A DNA stretch of 64,000 nt from Natrinema sp046097095 (GCF_046097095.1 NZ_CP175698.1:3038001-3102000); one strand, 5' to 3'. Positions 42,648 through 51,887 are shown, counted from the stretch's first letter. Numbers and translations are program-made. The notes: generated by a model not told the origin, from the sequence alone.

Positions 42648-45086
42648 ATGACAAACGAAACGACCTATCGCGAAAAGGGACGTGCAGTCGTCCTGGCAGC
42701 GCTTATGGTCCTCTCCGTTGTGGCAATGGCAGCTTCCTTCTCGGGAGCCGTTGCAGCAGACAGCCACAAGGACAAAGATCTTACGAAAAACAACCGATAT
42801 TGGCAGGGCCAGACCATCGTTGTCCAGCCTGACGATGTCGGTAATGGTGATGGTAACGAATCGTTCGCTTCAGCTGAAACGTACGAAGTGATCAACAACG
42901 AAACGGGTGGACTGGAGCGCCAGATTTCCGTTTCTGATGGTGACTCGAACTTCTCGATCGTCACTGACCGACTCACGACGGGTCAGTACGACATCGTAAA
43001 CTCGTCCGGCGTCCTCAAGAGTCAGTTCCGCGTCGACGTCCAGACTCTCGACGCCTCCGCTGACAGTTCGTCCTCGACGCTCGGCGAGAACGTCACAGTC
43101 ACCCTCAACTCGCAGCGTAGTGGGTACAACGTCACTGTCTCGTCCGACGACCTCTCCAGTAGCGAACTGCAGACGGTCTTCGACGCCTACAGTGGCAATG
43201 TGAACACGTCGGGTGACACTGGATTCGGCTACCTCGGCAGCGACGAGATCTCGCTGAGCAACGTCAATAGTATTCAGGACCTGACGGTCAACTTCCCGAA
43301 GGCCGACTTCAGCGCAGGAAACTACTCGCTTCAGTTCGACGCTGCCGACACGACGGCAAACGGTAGTGTTGAACTCGAACTCACCAGCCCGGCTTCCTCC
43401 CAGGCTAACTTCGCCAAGAATACCTACGAAGAGGAAATCGGCGACATGGCTGAGTTCACCCTCGAGCCGACGAACACCGGCGACAGTATGTGGGTGAACC
43501 TCAGCGAATCGAACAATTACTACAACGCTTCGTTCAAGGTCACCGGCTACGGTGACGCGGACGAAGTGACGATCGGCTTCGACACGTTCAACGCAACGTC
43601 TGAGGCTAACGCGTTCAAGGTCACGGGCGACAGCGGCGCAACGATCACCTCGCCCGAAGACGTGAACATCGATGCGAACCTTGGAGGCAGTAAGCTTCTG
43701 AGCGGCGACCTCGAGATGGAAGCGTACGCTCAGAACCCGTCTAGCCACGAGGAGACGGACGCAGCAGTCCTCCTCCTGAGCAAGCGCTCGGTCAAAAGCG
43801 TCAATACGTGGGTCGTTCCCTCGAGCTACAGCACCACCGACAACATTGACGAGCTCCGCGGTGCTGCTACGCAGACCGACACTGTCGCATCCGGCGACCT
43901 CGTCATCACTGAGGTTCAGGCCTCGGGCATCTACCCGTACCTGACCGAGGGAGAGAACCTGACCACGAGCGCAGGCCTCGAACTCAACTACACTAACACG
44001 CACAACCCGCGCTACGGCTCTGCTGAGCAGATTCAGGTTAACGACCTCATCAAGAACGGTAGCGCTCACATCGTTCCTGACGCCGAGAACAACACGTTCT
44101 ACGTCGTTTCCGATCTCACGAACTACAACAGTGGTCCGACCGTTGACAGTGACGAGACCTGGAAAGCGACGTTCGAGGTCAACTCTGACAATCCGTACAT
44201 CGAAACGTCTGACGACGTGCAGTCTGCGTCACAGACCTTCGACGTCGAGAAGCGAACGCTCGAGTTCGCTACGGATCTCAACGAGGACGATCAGCTTCCG
44301 ATCGCCAACAGCGCGAACTCGAAACTGACGGTCAACACCAACGTCGCACCTGGTACGGAACTCAACTTCCGTCTCCGCTTCCCGACGTCGGTCTCGACCG
44401 GCTCCGCTGTTGTCGCCGATGACGGTACGGCTACCGCATCGTGGGACTTCAGCAACCGTGAAGTCGGAACCACCCTTGACACCGTCAGTGCAACCGGTCC
44501 CTCCGAGTCCATCTCGGCTAAGGGCATCATCGTCGAAGGCGAGAGCTCCCAGACGGGCGGTCTCGAGTACACCGTCACCACCAGTCCGTCCGACCCAGTC
44601 GTGGGTGACAGCGTGACTGGTACGGTCACGGCCGAGAACCCCGCCGACACGACGACCTCCGAGAACGTCGTGTTCACCTTCGACAGTGAGACGGTCTATG
44701 ACTCCACCGTTGAACTCGAGAGTGGCGCTTCCAGCACGCTTGTTGACGGTAGCACCCTACTCGAGAACGCCTCCGCTGGCAACTACGAGTGGACGCTGAC
44801 CGTTGGCGGCGAGCAAGTCGACTCCGGTACGGTGACTGTCAGCGAGGAGACTGGCGGCAACGAAAGCGATAGTGGCTCCGGCTCTGGCAGTTCCGGCAGT
44901 TCCGGCAGCTCCGACTCCGGCAGCTCCGACTCCGGCAGTTCCGGCAGCTCCGACTCCGGCAGTTCCGGCAGCTCCGACTCCGGTAGCTCCGACTCCGGTA
45001 GCTCCGGCACGCCCGGCTTCGGTGTCGGCGTTGCCCTCGTCGCCCTGCTCGGCGCGGCCATGCTGGCCCTGCGCCGTCAGGACTAA
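42648..45086 (+). CDS. S-layer glycoprotein with PGF-CTERM tail
   Basis: The 812-residue product has a signal peptide (GRAVVLAALMVLSVVAMAA, cleavage near AVA-AD), a long beta-rich ectodomain with many N-x-S/T sequons, and a Ser/Gly/Asp stalk near the C-terminus. It ends GTPGFGVGVALVALLGAAML followed by ALRRQD, the PGF-CTERM motif that an archaeosortase is expected to process for lipid attachment. The codon use is unlike neighbours, with fewer rare codons and lower GC at third positions, which fits very high expression. The start ATG 42648 places the signal peptide as MTNETTYREKGRAVV. Confidence 0.93.
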   Translation: MTNETTYREKGRAVVLAALMVLSVVAMAASFSGAVAADSHKDKDLTKNNRYWQGQTIVVQPDDVGNGDGNESFASAETYEVINNETGGLERQISVSDGDSNFSIVTDRLTTGQYDIVNSSGVLKSQFRVDVQTLDASADSSSSTLGENVTVTLNSQRSGYNVTVSSDDLSSSELQTVFDAYSGNVNTSGDTGFGYLGSDEISLSNVNSIQDLTVNFPKADFSAGNYSLQFDAADTTANGSVELELTSPASSQANFAKNTYEEEIGDMAEFTLEPTNTGDSMWVNLSESNNYYNASFKVTGYGDADEVTIGFDTFNATSEANAFKVTGDSGATITSPEDVNIDANLGGSKLLSGDLEMEAYAQNPSSHEETDAAVLLLSKRSVKSVNTWVVPSSYSTTDNIDELRGAATQTDTVASGDLVITEVQASGIYPYLTEGENLTTSAGLELNYTNTHNPRYGSAEQIQVNDLIKNGSAHIVPDAENNTFYVVSDLTNYNSGPTVDSDETWKATFEVNSDNPYIETSDDVQSASQTFDVEKRTLEFATDLNEDDQLPIANSANSKLTVNTNVAPGTELNFRLRFPTSVSTGSAVVADDGTATASWDFSNREVGTTLDTVSATGPSESISAKGIIVEGESSQTGGLEYTVTTSPSDPVVGDSVTGTVTAENPADTTTSENVVFTFDSETVYDSTVELESGASSTLVDGSTLLENASAGNYEWTLTVGGEQVDSGTVTVSEETGGNESDSGSGSGSSGSSGSSDSGSSDSGSSGSSDSGSSGSSDSGSSDSGSSGTPGFGVGVALVALLGAAMLALRRQD

Positions 45087-45098
45087 GCTGTAGAACTA

Positions 45099-45113
45099 CC
45101 GGCCTTCGGCCGG
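45099..45113 (+). terminator. Hairpin terminator after the S-layer gene
   Basis: CCGGCC-TTC-GGCCGG forms a six-base-pair stem with a three-base loop 12 bp after the S-layer stop. T-rich sequence follows (ttcaatttcc, then ggtttctttt at 45127-45136). This is a plausible terminator for a highly expressed gene, though archaeal termination mainly depends on the T tracts. Confidence 0.6.
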
Positions 45114-45527
45114 CTTCAATTTCCGCGGTTTCTTTTATCGGACGCTACACCGGCTAGCGACAGCTCTCGCTGATCGAGAGCAAACTGACGACCTACGACG
45201 TGATCGGACCGACCGTCTCGGCGACGATGGTTCGCCAAGAATCAACTAGCTTGATCGAAGACGATACCTGTCGATCCGATCTCTGCCGAGACGGGCTTGA
45301 GCGTCGAAAGGCGACACTGGTGGTGTGACTCGCTGCGCATACGATTGGTCGCCCTCGAGCAGTCGCGAGCCGAGCGCTACATTCTGTGTTCCAAACGGTG
45401 ATCTCCAGTGCTTCGAGCGAACTGCAACATCGAACGAGGAACCGGCAAAACAATCTCACGAACGGACCGTGAAGCGCACAGAACGCCTCGAGGAGACCTG
45501 GTTGGCGTTACTCGAGAATCGCTGTCG
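45114..45527. other. Intergenic region with no supported gene
   Basis: The 414 bp between the S-layer terminator and the convergent thioredoxin reductase gene contain only short frames. A 33-codon frame from about 45222 and a longer minus-strand frame lack recognisable domains, signal peptides or promoters. Confidence 0.5.
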
Positions 45528-46847
45528 TCAGTCGTCGGCTGCGGCCGGCTCGGCTTCCTCCGCACTCGAGTCGGCGCGTTCGAGGTCCTCGAGGTACTCA
45601 TCGGCGTCGAGGGCGGCTTTCGAGCCCATTCCCGCCGCAGTCACGGCCTGCTGGTAGTGGTAGTCGACGACGTCGCCGGCACCGAAGATACCGGGGACGT
45701 GGGTTTCGGTCTGGCCGCCGCCGTCACCGCCCGTGGTCTTCAGGTAGCCCTCGTCGTCCATCTGAACGCCGGTAGCCTCGAGGTAGTCCGTGTTGGGCGT
45801 GTGGCCGATCGCGAAGAAGACCGCGCCGACGTCGAAGTCGAACTCCTCGGTTTCGGGGTCGTCGAGGCGGTCGGTCGGGTGGCCCTTGTCGTTCTCGACG
45901 AGCGTGACGTGGTCGACGCCCTCCTCCTGAGAGCCGTGAATCTCGGTCAGTTCGGTGTTTTTCATGATCTCGATCTCGCCCGCTTCGACCTTTTCGCGGA
46001 CGCGATCGACCCAGTAGTCCTCCGCGCGGAACTCCTCGCGGCGGTGGACGAGGTAGACGGTGTCGGCGAATTTCGTGAGGAAGGTCGCTTCCTCCATGGC
46101 GGCGTCGCCGCCACCGACGACGAGCATGTCCTCGCCGCGGAAGAACGCGCCGTCACAGGTCGCACACGTCGAGAGACCGTAGCCCATCAGCTCGTCTTCA
46201 CCGGGGATATCGAGCGTGCGAGCGCTGGCACCTGAGGCGGCGATGACGGCGTCGGCGGTGTAGACGTCGCCGTTGGTGAGTTCGACTCGGAACGGCCGGC
46301 TCGAGTCGTCGACGGATTCGATGATACCGTTTTTGAGTTCCGCGCCGAACTGTTTAGCTTGCTCTTTCATTCGGTTGACGAGCTCCGGGCCGCCGATGCC
46401 GTCGGGGAAGCCGGGGTAGTTGGCGACGTCGGTCGTCAGGGTGAGCTGACCGCCAGGTTCGTCGCCCTCGATGACTAGCGGCTCGTTGTTCGACCGGCCG
46501 GCGTAGATCGCTGCAGTGAGCCCGGCGATGCCGGTACCGGCGATGATGAGTGTGCGGTGTTCAGCATCGTCGGTTTCGCTCTCTATGCCGAGCTTTTCGT
46601 CGAGTTCGCCCGTCTCGTCGAGGGCGCTGGTGTCGTCCCAGCCGCCGATCAGTTCGTCGTCGATGAAGACTTCTGGCGCGGTCTTGCGGCCGTCTGCGCG
46701 TTCGACCATCTCCTCGAAGCGGTCGTCGTCGCCGGTGACGTTGTACGTCTCGTACTCGACGCCCTTGCTGTCGAAGAGGTCTTTGGCCTTCTCGCAGTAG
46801 GGACAGTCCTCCTTGGTATAGATCTCGACGCGTGGCTGGTCGCTCAT
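45528..46847 (-). CDS. Glutaredoxin-thioredoxin reductase fusion
   Basis: This 439-residue protein joins an N-terminal glutaredoxin (about 1-90; CPYC with C15 and C18, APEVFIDDELIGGWDD) to a thioredoxin reductase-like FAD/NAD(P) enzyme. The reductase has IAGTGIAGLTAAIYAG, the redox centre CATC (C228 and C231), VVGGGDAAMEEA and GIFGAGDVVD. Electrons from the flavin could be passed intramolecularly to the glutaredoxin. A 30-residue acidic C-terminal tail follows. The redox function is clear; the NADH or NADPH preference is not. Confidence 0.92.
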   Translation of the reverse strand: MSDQPRVEIYTKEDCPYCEKAKDLFDSKGVEYETYNVTGDDDRFEEMVERADGRKTAPEVFIDDELIGGWDDTSALDETGELDEKLGIESETDDAEHRTLIIAGTGIAGLTAAIYAGRSNNEPLVIEGDEPGGQLTLTTDVANYPGFPDGIGGPELVNRMKEQAKQFGAELKNGIIESVDDSSRPFRVELTNGDVYTADAVIAASGASARTLDIPGEDELMGYGLSTCATCDGAFFRGEDMLVVGGGDAAMEEATFLTKFADTVYLVHRREEFRAEDYWVDRVREKVEAGEIEIMKNTELTEIHGSQEEGVDHVTLVENDKGHPTDRLDDPETEEFDFDVGAVFFAIGHTPNTDYLEATGVQMDDEGYLKTTGGDGGGQTETHVPGIFGAGDVVDYHYQQAVTAAGMGSKAALDADEYLEDLERADSSAEEAEPAAADD

Positions 46848-47010
46848 ATATCAGGTTTGGGATAGAGCGCCTAAACCGATTGCGTTCTCAGCAACGACTC
46901 CCTCTTGCTGTGACAAGCCAGTGTCGTCCGTCGTCGCTCCTTCGGCGGACGCGGCGGCGGATACCGCATCGAGACGACGCACTTACGAGTTCGAGCGCCG
47001 AGCTAGAACC

Positions 47011-47298
47011 ATGGCTGCTGACCTCGGGGAGAAGACGGACCGCTACGGGAACCTGCTCGCAGAGGCGCTCGAGGAGGCAGTGATCGCACCTCCCGAAGGG
47101 ACGCCGATGGCCGAGGCGGCCGCAGACTGCTACGAGATGGCGGCGTCGTATCTCGAGGACGGAAACCACTTCCGAGAGCAGGACGATCTCGTCAACGCGC
47201 TGGCGTCGTTTTCGTACGGTCACGCATGGCTCGACGCGGGAGCCCGTGTGGGACTGTTCGATGTGCCGACCGAGGGGCACCTATTTACCGTCGAGTAG
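47011..47298 (+). CDS. DUF357 family protein
   Basis: The 95-residue helical protein has the DUF357 core MAEAAADCYEMAASYLEDG and DLVNALASFSYGHAWLDAGA. ATG 47011 is chosen because upstream residues are Arg/Ser-rich and unlike the family. DUF357 is a small archaeal domain of unknown function with an all-helical fold. It lies upstream of tfb on the same strand, but the AT-rich promoter at 47340-47420 separates them. Confidence 0.82.
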   Translation: MAADLGEKTDRYGNLLAEALEEAVIAPPEGTPMAEAAADCYEMAASYLEDGNHFREQDDLVNALASFSYGHAWLDAGARVGLFDVPTEGHLFTVE

Positions 47299-47355
47299 CG
47301 AATTATCCGCGGATCAGTGTCGACATCTTAACTCGCCCACCCCAAGTAATTAATG

Positions 47356-47420
47356 GCTATATAATCGGAAGCTATATAAACAAACCGCACTACGTTTATA
47401 ACGTAGGCGAAACATTTATA
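47356..47420 (+). promoter_or_regulatory. tfb promoter with tandem TATA elements and a palindrome
   Basis: GCTATATAA occurs twice, at 47356-47364 and 47371-47379, offset by 15 bp. An inverted repeat CTACGT-TTATA-ACGTAG spans 47390-47406, and a further atttata is at 47414-47420. Each could bind TBP. The palindrome overlaps a TATA and is a good candidate operator for feedback by TFB or another dimer. The tfb leader after it is roughly 70-90 nt and GC-rich. Confidence 0.6.
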
Positions 47421-47512
47421 TGGCTTACGGCCTTACCCTATGTTAGCTGAGGCGACCGGGTTTCTTCTGGTTACCCCCACCCGGAAGCCCCGAGTAACCC
47501 ACCCGATCCACA

Positions 47513-48493
47513 ATGACAGATACCAGCATCCGGACGTATACGAACGAACAAGAGACCGAAACTGAGGAGGAAACCACGGCGGTATCTGATGAGCGCGAGC
47601 GCTGCCCGGAGTGTGGCGGCCGGCTGGTCTCTGACGACGAACACGCCGAAACGGTCTGTGAGGACTGCGGTCTCGTCGTCGAGGAAGACGAGATCGACCG
47701 CGGCCCCGAATGGCGTGCGTTTGACGCCGCCGAGAAAGACGAGAAGTCCCGCGTCGGTGCACCTACCACGAACATGATGCACGACCAGGGGCTCTCGACG
47801 AACATCGGCTGGCAGGACAAAGACGCCTACGGCCGCGCGCTCTCGAGCCGCCAGCGCCAGAAGATGCAACGCCTTCGCACCTGGAACGAGCGGTTCCGTA
47901 CCCGCGACTCGAAGGAACGCAACCTCAAGCAGGCGCTGGGCGAGATCGACCGAATGGCCTCCGCGCTCGGCCTCCCCGAGAACGTCCGCGAGACCGCAAG
48001 CGTCATTTACCGACGCGCGCTCGAGGAGGACCTCCTGCCCGGCCGGTCGATCGAGGGCGTCGCGACGGCGTCGCTGTACGCCGCCGCTCGCCAGGCCGGT
48101 ACTCCGCGCAGCCTCGACGAGATTTCGGCCGTCTCCCGCGTCGAGAAGATGGAGCTGACCCGCACGTACCGGTACATCATCCGGGAACTCGGCCTCGAGG
48201 TCAAACCGGCCGATCCCGAGCACTACGTGCCGCGGTTCGTCAGCGACCTCGACCTCTCTGACGAGACCGAGCGGATGGCCCGCGAACTGCTCGAGTCGGC
48301 CCGTCAGGAAGGCGTTCACAGCGGGAAGTCGCCGGTCGGCCTCGCCGCGGCCGCAGTGTACGCCGCTGCGCTGTTGACCAACGAGAAGGTCACCCAAAAC
48401 GAGGTCAGCGAGGTCGCCAGCATCTCTGAGGTCACCATCCGCAACCGCTACAAGGAACTGCTCGAGGCCTCGGATACTGCCGCGCCCGCGTAA
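47513..48493 (+). CDS. tfb: Transcription initiation factor TFB
   Basis: TFB recruits RNA polymerase to TATA-bound TBP. The 326-residue protein has an acidic N-terminal tail, the zinc ribbon CPECGGRLVSDD and TVCEDCGLVVEED, the B-reader region EWRAFDAAEKDEKSRVGAPT, and two cyclin-like repeats, the first ending TPRSLDEISAVSRVEKMELT and the second starting about SDETERMARELLE. The helix-turn-helix of repeat 2 is KVTQNEVSEVASISEVTIRNR, which would contact BRE. It is one of several TFB paralogues normally present in haloarchaea. Confidence 0.96.
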   Translation: MTDTSIRTYTNEQETETEEETTAVSDERERCPECGGRLVSDDEHAETVCEDCGLVVEEDEIDRGPEWRAFDAAEKDEKSRVGAPTTNMMHDQGLSTNIGWQDKDAYGRALSSRQRQKMQRLRTWNERFRTRDSKERNLKQALGEIDRMASALGLPENVRETASVIYRRALEEDLLPGRSIEGVATASLYAAARQAGTPRSLDEISAVSRVEKMELTRTYRYIIRELGLEVKPADPEHYVPRFVSDLDLSDETERMARELLESARQEGVHSGKSPVGLAAAAVYAAALLTNEKVTQNEVSEVASISEVTIRNRYKELLEASDTAAPA

Positions 48494-48608
48494 ACGCGGT
48501 CGGTAAGCTGTGTCCGACGGTGGCGTCTGTCCCCGTCGACACGGGTGGTGTTTTTAGCCGGTTGGAACTGCGGCAACGTTTTTCAGCTCCCGTGTGAATG
48601 AGAGTAGC

Positions 48609-48788
48609 ATGGATAAAACGACTGTTCAGCTATTGTGTCCTGAATGTACGAAAGACTGGCAGACAGCGCCGGATGAGCTGCCAACGCCGTCCGAAATGTT
48701 TCACTGTCCGAACTGTCACGCCTCTCGGCGCACCGCCGAATTCATGCGAACGGATCGCGATCTGCAGACGTTAAAGCAGCTCGGATAG
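48609..48788 (+). CDS. Small zinc-binding protein (DUF7836-like, 59 aa)
   Basis: This 59-residue protein carries two Cys pairs, CPECTKDW and CPNC, in the order typical of a zinc ribbon, followed by HASRRTAEFMRTDRDLQTL. I recognise it as a conserved haloarchaeal zinc-binding family (recalled as DUF7836). ATG 48609 is chosen over an upstream GTG at 48594 because the conserved block begins MDKTTVQLLCPEC. Confidence 0.8.
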   Translation: MDKTTVQLLCPECTKDWQTAPDELPTPSEMFHCPNCHASRRTAEFMRTDRDLQTLKQLG

Positions 48789-49068
48789 ACCGGTACCGAG
48801 GTAAGTACTGAACCGGTCGTTTCGACCCCATCGTTCTAGCAGTAATCACCATTTAACTCTCCGAAGAGATGGTGTCGGAACCTGGAAAGAAAGAACTGAT
48901 TACGGTAGTAAATAAGATCATACGAACTCCCTGTCTCTCGGTTCTGTCGGAGTAGGGACCGAATTCGAACTATTCGGTATCGTGATAGACAACGCAGCTA
49001 ATACGGGCTGCGTGTTAACGCAACTCAAGATAATAATATAACCCTGCAGTGGGTAGGAGTGGATGGTT

Positions 49069-49305
49069 ATGAAGAAGCAGGAGCTCATTCACCTTCACGG
49101 CCTTCTCGCGGAGGTATCCAACCAGTGCGCCGCGTGGGACAACTGTCAGATCGATCTCGAGGAGTACGAATCGCTCGGCATCCGACCGACATCGATCCAC
49201 AAATCGAAGACCGACCACAAGGCTGCTGTTTTCGCGCTCGCCGGGGGCATCACGACCAACATGCGTGAAGGAGAGCAGGAAGCAGTCGCAGCAACAGCGG
49301 ACTGA
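49069..49305 (+). CDS. UPF0058 family protein
   Basis: The 78-residue helical protein starts MKKQELIHLHGLLAEVSNQC, the standard UPF0058 opening, and has SIHKSKTDHKAAVFALAGG. ATG 49063 adds two residues; a TATA-like taataata (49031-49038) lies about 27 nt before it, so either start gives an almost leaderless transcript. UPF0058 is common in archaea and of unknown function. Confidence 0.88.
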   Translation: MKKQELIHLHGLLAEVSNQCAAWDNCQIDLEEYESLGIRPTSIHKSKTDHKAAVFALAGGITTNMREGEQEAVAATAD

Positions 49306-49483
49306 GAAAATCGTCGCATCCTCGGATCGCAAACTGTCTAGTCACAACGTTATCCAGCGTTCCGGTATCTTCGCTCGCGTTGTGTCCCCGAAATTTCGTC
49401 TTGCCGACCGCGCCCCTCGGCGAAAACTGATCTGAATTCGGCCGCACTCGCTCGAAGCCGTTGCGTCGATCTGCTGCGTCGAT

Positions 49484-49951
49484 CTATTCGACGAGGTCTT
49501 CGAACTCCGGGAGAATCTCTTCGTCCTCGTCGTCTTCGCTTCCGTCGTCGTCGATTTCCGAGCCGTGTGAGTCGTCCGTCTGCTCGTCGTCCGATTCGTC
49601 TTCGTCTTCTTCTTCGTCTTCCAGCACCTCGATGCGCTCGACCTCGAGTGGAATGTTCTCGAGGCGCTGGCCGATTTCCTTTCGGGCGATCCGCGAGGCG
49701 TGTTCCTCGCGCTCGACGTTGAAGACGGTCATTTCTAACTCGAGCGCGACGAGGGCTTCGTCGGCCGCGATGAACGCGGGCGGAAGCTCCTCCCCGGATT
49801 CGGAGGTCCGCTCGCCCATGTTGATCTCGACGTAATTGAGGTCAGGGTTCAGCATCTCGCCCGTCTTCGAGATGGCGATACGGATCGCCTCGTCTTCCGT
49901 TTCCACGTCGAATACCGGCACAGCAGCTTCGACGACGACCCTGCAATTCAT
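49484..49951 (-). CDS. DUF555 (UPF0212) family protein with acidic tail
   Basis: The 155-residue protein starts MNCRVVVEAAVPVFDVETED, the UPF0212 opening, followed by ISKTGEMLNPDLNYVEINMG and ALVALELEMTVFNVE. Its C-terminal 45 residues are almost entirely Glu/Asp/Ser. A start at 49951 is chosen because the longer frame adds Arg-rich residues unlike the family. It is divergent from the OGG-type glycosylase by 168 bp. Confidence 0.85.
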   Translation of the reverse strand: MNCRVVVEAAVPVFDVETEDEAIRIAISKTGEMLNPDLNYVEINMGERTSESGEELPPAFIAADEALVALELEMTVFNVEREEHASRIARKEIGQRLENIPLEVERIEVLEDEEEDEDESDDEQTDDSHGSEIDDDGSEDDEDEEILPEFEDLVE

Positions 49952-50119
49952 ATCGAGACGTAGTATCGCCTCCAGTAAGAAGGTTCGCCTCGAAACGGTG
50001 TTAGTCGGTCGCCTCCCGCATCGTGGCTCGCCGCTGTGCCCCCCGTTTCGCTCGCCGCCCGGCGAAGTCAACAGCGGGGTCCGAAAGGCAAAAGCCCGCG
50101 CCCCCGAAGGGCCGAACGA

Positions 50120-51001
50120 ATGGAGACCGGGACGATCCCAGTCGACGATCTCGCCGGTGGATTCGATCTGTACCGAACCGTAGAGAGCGGGCAGAGCTAC
50201 CTCTGGCGGCGCGAGGACGACGAGATGTATACCGGAACGCCGGCTCCAAACGCCTGGTACTCGACTGTCGTCGACGGTACCGTGGTTCGCGTTCGAACCC
50301 GCGACGGCGTCCTCGAGTGGGAGTCGACGACCGACGCGGAACCGCTCGTCCGCCGACTGTTACGCCTCGACGACGACCTCGAGGCGATCGTCGCGGCCGC
50401 ACCGGACGATCCGTTGCTCCACGAAGCCTACAAGGCACACCGCGGGATGCGGCTGGTCGACGATCCGCCCTTCGGCTGTCTGATCTCGTTTATCTGCTCG
50501 GCCCAGATGCGGGTGAGCCGGATCCACTCGATGGTCTCGACGCTGGCTCGAGAATACGGCAGTCCGATCGAATTCGACGGCGAGACCTATTATGCGTTCC
50601 CGACGCCGAGCCAACTCGCGACCGCGACCGAGGCCGAACTGCGCGATCTCGGGCTCGGGTACCGCGCCCCGTACGTCGTCCGGACGGCGGAGATGGTCGT
50701 CGACGGCGAGGGTCACCCGGCCGAGGCACGGGGCCGTGCGTACGAGGACGCGCGAGAGTACCTGAAGCGGTTCGTCGGCGTCGGGGATAAGGTGGCCGAC
50801 TGCGTCCTTCTCTTTTCGTTGGGGTTCGACGAGGCCGTTCCGCTGGATACGTGGATTAAATCGGCGATCGAAGAGCATTACCCCGACTGCGACCGCGGCT
50901 CGTACGCGGAGACGTCGCGGGCGCTACGCGAACGGCTCGGCGGTGAGTACGCCGGCTACGCCCAGACGTACGTCTTTCACCACCTCCGAACGGGAGAGTG
51001 A
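50120..51001 (+). CDS. OGG1-type 8-oxoguanine DNA glycosylase/AP lyase
   Basis: This 293-residue base-excision enzyme has the HhH-GPD fold. The hairpin holds GVGDKVADC with catalytic K224, and the Asp of the GPD motif is in VPLDTWIKS (D243). The N-terminal domain has FDLYRTVESGQSYLWRR and the helical PFGCLISFICSAQMRVSRI. It should excise 8-oxoguanine and cut at the AP site. Start ATG 50120 is chosen because family members begin about there, upstream residues being Arg/Pro-rich. Confidence 0.92.
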   Translation: METGTIPVDDLAGGFDLYRTVESGQSYLWRREDDEMYTGTPAPNAWYSTVVDGTVVRVRTRDGVLEWESTTDAEPLVRRLLRLDDDLEAIVAAAPDDPLLHEAYKAHRGMRLVDDPPFGCLISFICSAQMRVSRIHSMVSTLAREYGSPIEFDGETYYAFPTPSQLATATEAELRDLGLGYRAPYVVRTAEMVVDGEGHPAEARGRAYEDAREYLKRFVGVGDKVADCVLLFSLGFDEAVPLDTWIKSAIEEHYPDCDRGSYAETSRALRERLGGEYAGYAQTYVFHHLRTGE

Positions 51002-51212
51002 GCACGTCGGCAGGTCGAGTCGAACCGCATCGACAGCCCCCTCGAGCGTCGTCTGAAACGTGTAGTCGACGCGGGGCCGCTCCTGTGCTCGAGCTGAATG
51101 CCGGCTCGGCGCTATCCGGTCTTTGGATCGGGTGTGGACTCGAGACACGTCCCGTAGTCGCTTCCCGGTCACATGGGCCGGATTTTTGCCGGTCGCGGCC
51201 GAGGGCACGCAC

Positions 51213-51491
51213 ATGGCTGGTCGAACCCGCGCACACGTGTTCGTCTCCGGCACGGTCCAGGGCGTCTACTACCGCGCGAATACTCGCGACACGGCTCGCG
51301 AGAAGGGCGTCGACGGCTGGGTGAAGAATAGAGATGACGGTCGCGTCGAGGCGGTCTTCGAAGGGCCAGAGGACGCCGTCGACGCGATGATCGAGTGGTG
51401 TCATACGGGCAGCCCCGCGGCCGAGGTCGAGGACGTCGAGGCCGAGTACGAGGAGCCGCAGGGCGAAGATGGGTTCGAGATCCGATACTGA
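51213..51491 (+). CDS. Acylphosphatase
   Basis: This 92-residue enzyme hydrolyses acyl phosphates. The P-loop is VSGTVQGVYYRANTR with catalytic R21, and the second motif is GWVKNRDDGRVEAVFEG with N39. The start at 51213 gives the standard opening (MAGRTRAHVFV). Length and both motifs match the family. It follows the glycosylase gene but 211 bp separate them. Confidence 0.92.
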   Translation: MAGRTRAHVFVSGTVQGVYYRANTRDTAREKGVDGWVKNRDDGRVEAVFEGPEDAVDAMIEWCHTGSPAAEVEDVEAEYEEPQGEDGFEIRY

Positions 51492-51553
51492 CCGAGAACG
51501 AGGCATGATCGGGGATTGTTCGCTGCCGTCGGCCGACCGTCCGGACCGCTGTG

Positions 51554-51685
51554 TCAACGCAAGAGCGTGTCAACGAGCAACTCGCCGTACTCGACGAACG
51601 CGACGGTCGGCGTTCCGGGCAGATAGACCGAGACGTCAGGCTGGTCGAGCGGGTCGGCAAACGCTTCGGATTCAGTTGAGTCCAT
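51554..51685 (-). CDS. Small unassigned protein (43 aa)
   Basis: Reading leftwards from ATG 51685 gives a 43-residue peptide with the block VSVYLPGTPTVAFVEYGELL. On the minus strand a TATA-like tgtataac sits about 27 nt upstream of the start (51709-51716), the spacing of a leaderless haloarchaeal gene. There is no signal peptide or recognised domain. It is divergent from nnr. The call rests on the promoter spacing, so it is moderate. Confidence 0.45.
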   Translation of the reverse strand: MDSTESEAFADPLDQPDVSVYLPGTPTVAFVEYGELLVDTLLR

Positions 51686-51887
51686 GTCTCCCGTTCGAAC
51701 CGCCCACGGTTATACATTCGTAACGATAGCTGCGGAATCAAGAACGAACGATCGTTATAGAGCAACCGTCTCGCGGCTACCGGGTCACGGTCAGCCGGTC
51801 ACCGGCCGACGACTACGGCAAACCGTATCGGTGCCGGCCGGTGAGCCGTCCGCAATCTTCAACGGTCGGCCGGTCGAACTCACGTCC

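Noticed and set aside
45193..45459. An 88-codon minus-strand frame between the S-layer and thioredoxin reductase genes.
   Set aside because: No motif, odd composition for a halophile (Cys/Arg/Ser-rich, few acidic residues), no promoter.
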